A stretch of 20,184 bases of DNA from positions 1-20,184 of the forward strand of contig JAEWBD010000370.1 of NCBI GenBank assembly GCA_023391315.1, given 5' to 3'. Below the pieces are notes generated by a model. That model was given only the letters and a program-made list of their open reading frames with translations. It made no database searches and was not told the origin of the DNA. The first letter of the stretch is position 1; every line of letters begins with the position of its first letter. The position numbers were made by a program, and so were the translations under genes. The stretch is from Bacteroidota bacterium (GTDB taxonomy: Bacteria; Bacteroidota; Bacteroidia; Chitinophagales; Chitinophagaceae). Below are positions 1-6,344 of the stretch, piece by piece.

Positions 1-503
1 TCCCTGAATTTACCGTTGTGCGCCGCAACATATAAGTCTTTATTCGTGGCTGCAATTACACGCACATCTGTTTTCTGCACTTTGGATGAACCCACACGGA
101 TGAACTCTCCTGTTTCCAGTACCCGCAGCAAACGCGCCTGTGTGCCCAGCGGCATTTCACCAATTTCATCTAAAAAAATGGTACCGCCGCTTACGGTTTC
201 AAAATAACCTTTACGGCTGTCAACGGCACCCGTGAATGAGCCTTTTTCATGGCCAAAAAGTTCTGAATCTATAGTGCCTTCGGGAATAGCACCGCAGTTA
301 ACGGCAATAAAAGCATTATGTTTTCTTGCCGATAAAGCATGTATAATTTGAGAGAAAGATTCTTTACCTACACCGCTTTCGCCCACAATTAAAACGCTGA
401 GGTCTGTTGATGCCACCTGCATGGCAACCTGTATTGCGTAATTGAGCGCCGGTGAATTGCCTGTAATTCCAAACCTGTTCTTTATTGATTGTATTTCCGC
501 CAT
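1..503 (-). CDS. Sigma-54-dependent transcriptional activator, AAA+ domain (partial, C-terminal part outside window)
   Basis: This is the N-terminal 167 residues of a bacterial enhancer-binding protein, which uses ATP hydrolysis to open promoters held by sigma-54 RNA polymerase. Visible are Walker A GESGVGKE (residues 41-48), the sigma-54 contact loop GSFTGA (88-93, a variant of GAFTGA) and Walker B GGTIFLDE (106-113), then the RVLETGEF and VRVIAATNKDL stretches typical of the family. The AAA+ domain begins about 12 residues after the start codon, so there is no N-terminal receiver, GAF or PAS domain; activity would have to be controlled in another way. The ATG at 503 lies 2 nt after the hepT stop, with AGGGA in the end of hepT as a possible ribosome site. 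From memory, an activator of this kind often follows miaB in Bacteroidota, which suggests it belongs to the miaB operon rather than to the toxin pair. The DNA-binding C-terminus is not visible. Confidence 0.93.
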   Translation of the reverse strand, partial: MAEIQSIKNRFGITGNSPALNYAIQVAMQVASTDLSVLIVGESGVGKESFSQIIHALSARKHNAFIAVNCGAIPEGTIDSELFGHEKGSFTGAVDSRKGYFETVSGGTIFLDEIGEMPLGTQARLLRVLETGEFIRVGSSKVQKTDVRVIAATNKDLYVAAHNGKFR

Positions 504-505
504 CG

Positions 506-865
506 TTAAATCCCTTTATTTCTTAATTCGTCTTGCAATAAAATTTCTATTTCATTTAAAAGCAAAGGCAAAACATCTTCTGAATAAAGCCATAATCGTG
601 AATAATCAACCAAATCATAATCGTGAGTTAAGACATGTCTTAATCCAATGACTTGCCGTTTGCCTGTAATATTTATTTGAGGGTTAATCTTGTCTATTTG
701 AAATATGGCTTCACCAATAATCTGAAAGCATCTTTCAGCGGTTCTGTAGAAATAATTTTTTCCTAAAAAGTTATTAATATTAATGGCATCTTTTCGTAAT
801 TGGATTATTTCATCACCAGCTTTTAAAATGTCTTCATAATAGACTTTTAAATCACGCCTCGGCAT
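506..865 (-). CDS. hepT: HEPN-domain toxin of an MNT-HEPN (HepT/MntA) toxin-antitoxin pair
   Basis: A 119-residue, mostly helical protein of the DUF86/HepT type. The diagnostic HEPN ribonuclease motif RX4HXY is present as RHVLTHDY (Arg76, His81, Tyr83). HEPN toxins of this class act on RNA in the cytoplasm; in the studied Shewanella system the partner nucleotidyltransferase adds AMP to the tyrosine of this motif and so inactivates the toxin. Tyr83 is the equivalent residue by position. The reading frame overlaps the upstream nucleotidyltransferase by 14 nt, which implies translational coupling. Length and motif look intact, so I infer an active toxin. The assignment to HEPN is firm from the motif plus partner; the cellular target and toxicity are inference. 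Confidence 0.9.
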   Translation of the reverse strand: MPRRDLKVYYEDILKAGDEIIQLRKDAININNFLGKNYFYRTAERCFQIIGEAIFQIDKINPQINITGKRQVIGLRHVLTHDYDLVDYSRLWLYSEDVLPLLLNEIEILLQDELRNKGI

Positions 866-1181
866 AAATCAATTTCTTTTCATCATTAATAATTTTCTTC
901 AGGTATTTATTCCTGATGTTTTTTTCAGTTAACAAATCGACTTCTCTTTTAAATAATGACGAAAATCGATCTGATAAATTATCCATGTTTTCAAAATAAG
1001 CATAAAGCTCATTATTGTTGGTCAATGACGGATAGCTTTTAAATTCTACAAGTAAATCAACATCGCTTTCAGCATTAAAATCTTCCCTCGTCGCGCTGCC
1101 GAAAACATACAACTCCTTTACATGATATTGTTTGCACAAATCAATAATCTGTTGTTTGTTATCTTCTATTATCTGATTCAT
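852..1181 (-). CDS. mntA: MNT-type nucleotidyltransferase, antitoxin partner of HepT
   Basis: A 109-residue minimal nucleotidyltransferase. The pol-beta superfamily signature is plain: GSATREDFNAESDVDLLVEF starts at residue 28, giving the GS turn and catalytic aspartates Asp40 and Asp42, with Asp82 in REVDLLTE as the likely third metal ligand. Stand-alone proteins of this size next to a HEPN gene act as antitoxins that AMPylate the toxin using ATP. The ATG at 1181 lies 2 nt after the miaB stop codon and the 3' end overlaps hepT by 14 nt, so there is no room for a promoter of its own between miaB and this gene unless it lies inside miaB. Catalytic residues are all present, so an enzymatic rather than a purely binding antitoxin is inferred. 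Confidence 0.9.
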   Translation of the reverse strand: MNQIIEDNKQQIIDLCKQYHVKELYVFGSATREDFNAESDVDLLVEFKSYPSLTNNNELYAYFENMDNLSDRFSSLFKREVDLLTEKNIRNKYLKKIINDEKKLIYAEA

Positions 1182-1183
1182 AA

Positions 1184-2608
1184 CTATTCCTTTACCGCTT
1201 CGCCAATTAACGTTGCCTGTGTAAAATCGTTCACTTTTACAAAAGCATAATCACCTTTTTTATAATTGTAATTTTCTTTCGGAAAAACAATCACCTTATT
1301 CTGAGAATTCCTGCCCATCCAGTCGGCATCGCTTTTTTTACTGTTGCCTTCTATTAATACTTTAAATGTTTTACCTACATCCTGTTTATTACTTTGGTAG
1401 GAAAGCCTGTTTTGCAATTCCACAATTTCTTTCAGCCTGCGTTTCTTTACTTCTTCCGGCACATCATCTTTATACCTTCTTGCAGCCAGTGTGCCCGGGC
1501 GTTCAGAATAAAAGAACATATAACTCATATCGTAAGCGCTGCTTTGCATCATGCTTAAAGTATCCGCATGGTCATCTTCCGTTTCAGTGCAAAAACCGGC
1601 GATAATATCTGAGCTTATGCCGCAATCGGGAATTATTTCGCGTATGCGTTTTACTTTGGCCATGTACCATTCTCTTGTGTAAGTGCGGTTCATCAACTGC
1701 AATACACGCGTGCTGCCACTTTGCAAAGGCAGGTGAATATAATTGCAGATATTATCATACTTAGCCATCGTAAACAACACTTCATCCGTAATATCTTTCG
1801 GATGCGATGTGCTGAAACGAACCCTTAACTCAGGGCTAACCAGCGCTACTTTTTCCAGCAGTTTTCCAAAGGTTACAATCTCATCATTGGCTTCATCAAT
1901 CCAATAATAACTATCAACGTTCTGTCCAAGCAAGGTTACTTCTTTATAGCCCCTGTCAAATAAATTTTGCGCTTCTGCTATGATGGAATGTGCATCGCGG
2001 CTGCGTTCGCGGCCGCGGGTAAATGGCACTACGCAAAAACTGCACATGTTATTACAACCACGCATGATAGAAATGAATGCAGTAACGCCATTACTGTCTA
2101 ATCTTACCGGGGAAATATCGGCATAGGTTTCTTCGCGGCTAAGTAAAACGTTTACCGATTTTTGACCGGTTTCGGCTTCTTCAATTAAAACCGGTAACGT
2201 TCTGTAGGCATCGGGGCCAACCACAAGATCAACCAGTTTTTCTTCTTCGAGAAATTTTGACTTTAATCTCTCCGCCATGCATCCCAGCACGCCTACCAGC
2301 AGCCCCGGTTTTGCATCTTTAATCTTTCGGAATTCAGTTAAACGTTTACGAACTGTTTGTTCTGCCTTTTCGCGAATGGAACATGTATTCAGCAATACCA
2401 GGTCGGCTTCTTCATAATTACGGGTGGCGCCAAAACCTTCATGCTGTAAAATGGAAGCCACAATTTCGCTGTCGCTGAAATTCATCTGGCAGCCATAACT
2501 TTCTATATAAAATCTTTTATTGTATTGATTTTCATCGTTGGCAAAAGGCGCAAACGCCTCACCCTGTCTTGCCTCATCGTGTACTTTATTTGCAACCAGA
2601 TCCTGCAT
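1184..2608 (-). CDS. miaB: tRNA-2-methylthio-N6-dimethylallyladenosine synthase MiaB
   Basis: A radical-SAM methylthiotransferase that converts i6A37 to ms2i6A37 in tRNAs reading UNN codons. From ATG 2608 it is 474 residues. The N-terminal UPF0004 domain carries the three auxiliary-cluster cysteines (Cys40 in SYGCQMN, Cys76 in NTCSIRE, Cys110 in LGCMAER); the radical SAM motif is CNNMCSFC (Cys185, Cys189, Cys192); a TRAM domain ends the protein. The frame is open upstream as far as a GTG at 2719, but that start would lie inside tRNA-Gly, so I reject it. The ATG at 2608 gives a normal length and has a TAnnTTTG box about 20 nt upstream. It is the first gene of a leftward operon with mntA, hepT and the sigma-54 activator. 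Confidence 0.95.
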   Translation of the reverse strand: MQDLVANKVHDEARQGEAFAPFANDENQYNKRFYIESYGCQMNFSDSEIVASILQHEGFGATRNYEEADLVLLNTCSIREKAEQTVRKRLTEFRKIKDAKPGLLVGVLGCMAERLKSKFLEEEKLVDLVVGPDAYRTLPVLIEEAETGQKSVNVLLSREETYADISPVRLDSNGVTAFISIMRGCNNMCSFCVVPFTRGRERSRDAHSIIAEAQNLFDRGYKEVTLLGQNVDSYYWIDEANDEIVTFGKLLEKVALVSPELRVRFSTSHPKDITDEVLFTMAKYDNICNYIHLPLQSGSTRVLQLMNRTYTREWYMAKVKRIREIIPDCGISSDIIAGFCTETEDDHADTLSMMQSSAYDMSYMFFYSERPGTLAARRYKDDVPEEVKKRRLKEIVELQNRLSYQSNKQDVGKTFKVLIEGNSKKSDADWMGRNSQNKVIVFPKENYNYKKGDYAFVKVNDFTQATLIGEAVKE

Positions 2609-2610
2609 GT

Positions 2611-2636
2611 ATAAAAAATTAGCTTGCAAAGCTAAT
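2611..2636 (-). terminator. Palindrome with T-tract between tRNA-Gly and miaB; possible tRNA terminator
   Basis: On the minus strand ATTAGCTT-TGC-AAGCTAAT forms a perfect 8 bp stem with a 3 nt loop, directly followed by TTTTTTAT. This is the form of an intrinsic terminator and would end the tRNA-Gly transcript about 50 nt downstream of its 3' end. The stem is AT-rich and so only moderately stable. It also overlaps a promoter-like box for miaB, so the palindrome could instead be an operator or a leader hairpin. Confidence 0.45.
2627..2634 (-). promoter_or_regulatory. Candidate miaB promoter -7 box (TAGCTTTG)
   Basis: An exact match to the Bacteroidota -7 consensus TAnnTTTG, on the minus strand, 18 nt before the miaB ATG. 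No TTTG is seen at the -33 position. The box lies inside the 8 bp palindrome described separately. Confidence 0.45.
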
Positions 2637-2688
2637 GATTTAAGACAGAATGGCAGCGATGGTAAGTTAAAAACGTTAGAGAGGGAAA

Positions 2689-2764
2689 TGGAGCGGAAGA
2701 CGGGACTCGAACCCGCCACCTTTAGTTTGGGAAACTAATACTCTACCGGATGAGCTACTTCCGC
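2689..2764 (-). tRNA. tRNA-Gly (anticodon CCC), CCA encoded
   Basis: A full cloverleaf can be drawn by eye: acceptor stem GCGGAAG/CTTCCGC (7 perfect pairs), D stem GCTC/GAGT, anticodon stem TTAGT/ACTAA around loop TTCCCAA, T stem GCGGG/CCCGT around TTCGAGT, discriminator T, then an encoded CCA (2691-2689). The anticodon CCC (2731-2729) reads GGG glycine codons. The 5' end is only 6 nt after the stop codon of the upstream gene, with no promoter-like box in the gap, so the tRNA may be processed from a longer transcript that starts at that gene. Confidence 0.95.
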
Positions 2765-2770
2765 CTGGTT

Positions 2771-3283
2771 TTAATGAACTGCTGATTTAATTTTTGTTTT
2801 AAGCCAGCTATCTTTTACTGGAATCATCCAGTTATTTTCCAATTCTTTTTTCGTGGCCACAACATTATTAAAAAATAATGTATCGGACGAAATAAAATTA
2901 TTTTCCAGCGCATAACTGAACTGCTGTCGTGGAATAACCTGCACTTTATCCTTCACCACAAAAGCCAGGTTTTGCCAGTTAAACATTTCAACACCAAACT
3001 GTTTTTCTATCTGCTGAATAATACGCACCGAGCTATCAATGCTGCACCCGCTTACGCCGGTTGCCGTTTCATCGGCCATTAAAATGATAAACTGGCCAAA
3101 AAATAAATTGGCATAGCCTTTTACCGGTGCTCCATGTGCATTCCAGTTCTTTACCAAATCTTTTAAGATATCTTCAATTTGCAAGGCTTCACTTATGGTG
3201 AATAAACGGCTTGCCTGGTAAATCCAAATACGTGAGTTATCATTAAAATCTCCAGGCAATAAATGTTTGTATTCAAAATTCAT
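2771..3283 (-). CDS. Conserved Bacteroidota protein of unknown function (often mislabelled 'ABC transporter ATPase')
   Basis: A 170-residue protein with no signal peptide and no membrane segment. I recognise the general pattern (SRIWIYQASRLFT near the start, NWNAHG, SGCSIDSSV in the middle, FFNNVVATKKEL and a WMIPVKDSW tail) from a widespread Bacteroidota family that databases often call ABC transporter ATPase. The sequence has no Walker A, ABC signature or Walker B, so that name is not supported here. The conserved Cys-containing GCSID segment could be a functional site, but no reaction can be assigned. The ATG at 3283 is preceded by an exact TAATTTTG promoter box only 4 nt away. It is upstream of, and probably co-transcribed with, tRNA-Gly. 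The family assignment is from memory, not a search. Confidence 0.8.
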   Translation of the reverse strand: MNFEYKHLLPGDFNDNSRIWIYQASRLFTISEALQIEDILKDLVKNWNAHGAPVKGYANLFFGQFIILMADETATGVSGCSIDSSVRIIQQIEKQFGVEMFNWQNLAFVVKDKVQVIPRQQFSYALENNFISSDTLFFNNVVATKKELENNWMIPVKDSWLKTKIKSAVH

Positions 3284-3287
3284 GTGG

Positions 3288-3295
3288 CAAAATTA
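3288..3295 (-). promoter_or_regulatory. Candidate promoter -7 box (TAATTTTG) at the start codon of the 3283 gene
   Basis: Exact match to TAnnTTTG on the minus strand, ending 4 nt before the ATG at 3283. Transcription would begin at or within a few bases of the start codon, giving a leaderless or almost leaderless message. Confidence 0.5.
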
Positions 3296-3443
3296 ATATT
3301 CATTAATAAATGTTTGATCTTTTTACAAAACCTTTGCTTTATGCTATGATAACGCCAGGAGGCTTTTCTCAAACAATATAACCTTGTAGTTATATTCGTT
3401 TTTAATTTGCTTCATTACCATTTTTTTACATTTAATTGTTATT

Positions 3444-4535
3444 ATGGAAAACAAGAAGATTAACAGAGCCGGTTATTTAATGTTTATATGCTTATTGCTT
3501 TACATGGCTTCATTATCCCAGCCGCTTAAAGTGGGCGTAGCAGGCCTTAATCACGATCATGCTTATGGCTTAATGGACCAATATAAAAATGGTGAAGTGG
3601 AAATAATTGGGATTGCCGAGCCAAATAATGAATTAGTGCAACGCTATAAAGAAAGATATAAACTTCCCGACTCCATTTTTTATACATCGGTTAGCGAAAT
3701 GCTGAAGCACATTAAACCAGATGCTGTATTGGCCTATAATGCTATTGCAGACCATCTTTCCGTTGTGGAAGCCTGCGCACCAAAAGGTGTTTCCGTTATG
3801 GTTGAAAAACCTTTGGCAACAACCGTTGCTCAGGCCGAGCGCATGGCAATGCTCGCAAGAAAATATCATATACAATTACTAACTAATTATGAAACCACAT
3901 GGTATCCAAGCAACCAGCAGGTTTATGATATTGTAAACAAAGAACAAACCATTGGCGAGGTAAGAAAAATGATTGTGCACGACGGGCACCAGGGCCCGGT
4001 TGAAATTGGCTGCAGCAAATATTTCCTGGAATGGCTCACCGATCCTGTGAAAAATGGCGGCGGCGCTATAATTGATTTTGGCTGCTATGGTGCCGATCTT
4101 ATGACATGGCTGATGAAAGGCCAGCCGCCTGTTGCAGTAACAGCTATTACGCATCATATAAAACCAAACATTTATCCAAAGGTTGATGATGACGCAACTA
4201 TCCTGCTTGAATACCCAAAAGCCACAGGCATAATTGAAGCTTCGTGGAACTGGCCTTTCGGTATTAAAGATTTTGAAGTGTTTGGTGAGAAAGCTTATTT
4301 GCATGCCCTGAATAATAATGATCTTGAAAGAAGAGATACCGTACATTACCACCCCGTTCAAACAAACCCGCTTAAGTATAAAGATAATTTGACTTACCTC
4401 GCCGCAGCATTAAAGGGAGAGATTCGTGATACAAATGACCCTTCATCCCTGGAAACAAATTTAATTGTGGTGAAGATACTGGAAGCCGCACGGGAATCAG
4501 CAAAAACAGGGAAGCGGGTTACGCTCTCACCATAA
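3444..4535 (+). CDS. Exported Gfo/Idh/MocA-family oxidoreductase
   Basis: A 363-residue NAD(P)-dependent sugar or cyclitol oxidoreductase-type protein. Residues 1-25 form a Sec-type signal (KK near the start, hydrophobic LMFICLLLYMASL), so the enzyme is probably periplasmic or anchored. A Rossmann domain follows: VGVAG at about residue 31 continues as LNHDHAYG instead of the usual GxGxxG pattern, and VEKPLATT at about 120 is the conserved EKP motif. The second domain contains GGGAIIDFGCYGADLMTWL, where the family has catalytic-site residues. Substrate cannot be deduced. It stands alone: divergent from the 3283 gene and convergent with the methyltransferase 8 nt away. A one-mismatch promoter box (TTAATTTG) lies at 3402-3409. 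No twin-arginine motif is seen, which is notable because a folded cofactor enzyme would usually use Tat export. Confidence 0.88.
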   Translation: MENKKINRAGYLMFICLLLYMASLSQPLKVGVAGLNHDHAYGLMDQYKNGEVEIIGIAEPNNELVQRYKERYKLPDSIFYTSVSEMLKHIKPDAVLAYNAIADHLSVVEACAPKGVSVMVEKPLATTVAQAERMAMLARKYHIQLLTNYETTWYPSNQQVYDIVNKEQTIGEVRKMIVHDGHQGPVEIGCSKYFLEWLTDPVKNGGGAIIDFGCYGADLMTWLMKGQPPVAVTAITHHIKPNIYPKVDDDATILLEYPKATGIIEASWNWPFGIKDFEVFGEKAYLHALNNNDLERRDTVHYHPVQTNPLKYKDNLTYLAAALKGEIRDTNDPSSLETNLIVVKILEAARESAKTGKRVTLSP

Positions 4536-4543
4536 TAAAATAT

Positions 4544-5056
4544 CTATTTGGAAATAATAGCCGAATACATGCTGCCACCAAAGCGTGATGGTAATTCGTT
4601 TAGTTTTTTTGTTTTCCATTCATAGGTTTCAAAAAAGCTTTTAAGGTTTTTAAAACTAATGGGATAAGGCACCCACATATTGGCAACATTCGTATTATAT
4701 TCAACCATTAACAGGTAGCCATTTTCATTAAGGCAATTAAAAACTTTTTGGATGAATGCATCTTTATCTTTCACAAAATGAAAAGCATTGGCCATTAAAA
4801 TACCGGATAAATTTTTAAACGGAAATGCATCCTTCACAAAATCCAAAGCAAGTTTTTCAAGTTTAATTTCTTCACGCACAGCAACATGCTTTAATGCGTT
4901 GTTGCTTTTATCAACGGCATAAATCAAACTATCATCTGCCAGTAATTGAGAAAGCGCATTTGTAAATAATCCATCGCCACAACCTAAATCCGCCCAAACA
5001 GTTGCATGTTCCGGAAGTTCATGTTGAATAAGGGATATAGCCTCTTTTAGCTGCAT
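4544..5056 (-). CDS. Class I SAM-dependent methyltransferase
   Basis: A 170-residue cytosolic protein with the class I methyltransferase order of motifs: motif I WADLGCGDGLF (residues 21-31) for the SAM methionine and ribose, acidic Asp49 in YAVDKSN at the end of the second strand, then SGILMANAFHFVKD at the motif IV position. It is short for the fold, with a small C-terminal half, so the acceptor is probably a small molecule or is bound by few residues; the substrate cannot be assigned. The ATG at 5056 has TAGG 5 nt upstream and an exact promoter box at 5079-5086. The gene is convergent with the oxidoreductase and divergent from trhO. Confidence 0.85.
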   Translation of the reverse strand: MQLKEAISLIQHELPEHATVWADLGCGDGLFTNALSQLLADDSLIYAVDKSNNALKHVAVREEIKLEKLALDFVKDAFPFKNLSGILMANAFHFVKDKDAFIQKVFNCLNENGYLLMVEYNTNVANMWVPYPISFKNLKSFFETYEWKTKKLNELPSRFGGSMYSAIISK

Positions 5057-5078
5057 AACCTATCGTTTATTAAAGTGT

Positions 5079-5086
5079 CAAAACTA
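5079..5086 (-). promoter_or_regulatory. Candidate methyltransferase promoter -7 box (TAGTTTTG)
   Basis: Exact TAnnTTTG on the minus strand, 22 nt before the ATG at 5056. No clear TTTG at -33. Confidence 0.5.
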
Positions 5087-5152
5087 TATTCAATTTTCGG
5101 AAACACTTCTTAATCTTCCCCCCCAAAAAAAACCATAATAAAAATGGTACAT

Positions 5153-5160
5153 TATATTTG
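5153..5160 (+). promoter_or_regulatory. Candidate trhO promoter -7 box (TATATTTG)
   Basis: Exact TAnnTTTG on the plus strand. It is 81 nt before the trhO ATG, so the transcript would have a leader of roughly 75 nt, longer than those of the neighbouring genes. The -33 region has no TTTG. Confidence 0.55.
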
Positions 5161-5171
5161 CAGCCAATTTT

Positions 5172-5224
5172 GTTCCGCCTGCAACGGAATCCATATTGTT
5201 AATGGAACCTTACTTTAAGTGAGG
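5172..5224 (+). promoter_or_regulatory. Structured trhO leader: three back-to-back hairpins
   Basis: Three short inverted repeats lie end to end in the leader: TTCCG/CGGAA (5173-5177 with 5185-5189), TCCAT/ATGGA (5190-5194 with 5202-5206) and CCTTAC/GTGAGG with one G-U pair (5208-5213 with 5219-5224). GTTCC (5172-5176) can also pair with GGAAC (5204-5208), which excludes the first two hairpins. The last hairpin ends 17 nt before the ATG. It matches no riboswitch I know; each hairpin alone could arise by chance. Confidence 0.35.
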
Positions 5225-5241
5225 TCTGAAATTTTTACACA

Positions 5242-6276
5242 ATGGCTGTATTACATAACCGCATTTCCGGCGAAGAATTAAAACGTCGCCTTTATGAAGA
5301 AACTGAACCCAGAATAACTATCAGTTTCTATCAATATTTTCCTGTTCAAAACCCACAGGAGTTCAGGGACTATTTATATAAGCACTTACATAATTTAAAT
5401 GTATTCGGCAGAATTTACGTTGCCAAAGAAGGTATCAATGCGCAGGTTAGTGTGCCGAAATCCAATTTTGAAGCGCTTAAAACATTCCTGTATTCCATCA
5501 ACGAATTAAGTAACCTGCGCTTAAATATTGCAGTAGATGATGATGGTAAAAGCTTCTGGGTTTTATCTGTAAAAGTGCGGGAGAAAATAGTTGCTGATGG
5601 AATTACTGATCCCGGCTTCAGCATGGAAAATAAAGGCCGCTATGTAAATGCGGAACAGATGAATGAGCTGCTGCAAAAAGAGGATACGATTGTAATCGAC
5701 ATGCGCAATCATTATGAATATGAAGTGGGCCATTTTGAAAAGGCCATTGAAGTGCCTTCAGATACGTTTCGCGAACAATTACCCATGGCTGTTGACATGA
5801 TGAAAGGCAATGAAGAAAAAAACATCATTATGTATTGCACCGGCGGCATACGCTGTGAAAAAGCAAGCGCTTATATGCTGCATAATGGTTTTAAAAATGT
5901 TTTTCACCTTGAAGGCGGCATTATTAATTATGCAAAACAGGTAAAGGAAAATAACCAGTCATCAAAATTCATTGGTAAAAACTTTGTATTCGACAACCGT
6001 TTGGGAGAACGCATTACTGAAGATGTTATTGCTAAATGTCATCAATGCGGCAAACCCTGCGACACACATACCAACTGCGCCAATAATGGCTGCCATCTTT
6101 TATTTATTCAATGTGAAACATGCAAACAAAAATATGATGGCTGCTGCAGCACCGAATGTAAAGAAACCATCCATCTTCCTTTGGAAAGACAAAAACAAAT
6201 ACGCAAAGGCATTGATAAAGGGCGTAATATTTTTAATAAAAGTAAAGTTCGTTTAAGACCGAGGCTGAATGGTTGA
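5242..6276 (+). CDS. trhO: tRNA uridine(34) hydroxylase TrhO (rhodanese-domain, YceA family)
   Basis: A 344-residue homologue of TrhO/YceA, which uses oxygen to hydroxylate U34 of certain tRNAs, the first step to 5-methoxy- or carboxymethoxy-uridine. An N-terminal acylphosphatase-like domain (about 25-115, with VAKEGINAQVSVP) is followed by a rhodanese domain (about 145-235) whose active loop is CTGGIRCE (Cys199, Cys204). The C-terminal part has a cysteine-rich cluster (CHQCGKPC at 266-273, then CANNGC, CETC and CCSTEC to 306) that probably binds zinc. ATG 5242 gives the family start with no competing upstream start. It is monocistronic, with its own promoter at 5153-5160 and a hairpin-rich leader. 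Together with miaB and tRNA-Gly it is one of three tRNA-related genes here, but they are not in one operon. Confidence 0.93.
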   Translation: MAVLHNRISGEELKRRLYEETEPRITISFYQYFPVQNPQEFRDYLYKHLHNLNVFGRIYVAKEGINAQVSVPKSNFEALKTFLYSINELSNLRLNIAVDDDGKSFWVLSVKVREKIVADGITDPGFSMENKGRYVNAEQMNELLQKEDTIVIDMRNHYEYEVGHFEKAIEVPSDTFREQLPMAVDMMKGNEEKNIIMYCTGGIRCEKASAYMLHNGFKNVFHLEGGIINYAKQVKENNQSSKFIGKNFVFDNRLGERITEDVIAKCHQCGKPCDTHTNCANNGCHLLFIQCETCKQKYDGCCSTECKETIHLPLERQKQIRKGIDKGRNIFNKSKVRLRPRLNG

Positions 6277-6277
6277 A

Positions 6278-6344
6278 AAGTTGATTAGCTATATGATGGT
6301 ACGTTAATCATTTCCATCCAATCAACTTATTAACCCAATCAACT
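6278..6344. terminator. Inverted repeats between convergent trhO and purC; weak bidirectional terminator
   Basis: TGATTAGC (6282-6289) and GTTAATCA (6303-6310) can form an 8 bp stem with one G-T pair and a 13 nt loop; read leftward it is followed by ACTTTT. AAGTTGATT (6278-6286) also repeats inverted as AATCAACTT (6320-6328), and CCAATCAACT occurs twice (6318-6327, 6335-6344), the second copy touching the purC stop. This suits a shared end for both transcripts, but T-tracts are poor. Confidence 0.3.

Noticed and set aside
2609..2719. N-terminal extension of MiaB by 37 residues from a GTG start
   Set aside because: The GTG lies inside tRNA-Gly and the extra residues are a translation of the tRNA; the ATG at 2608 gives the normal length.
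2538..2738. Plus-strand frame ending in RKTGLEPATFSLGN
   Set aside because: The ending is the well-known false translation of a tRNA gene read on the wrong strand; the rest is antisense to miaB.
3879..4361. 160-codon open frame antisense to the oxidoreductase
   Set aside because: It lies wholly opposite a clear gene, is rich in Ile, Phe, Cys and His as a shadow frame would be, and has no start signals.
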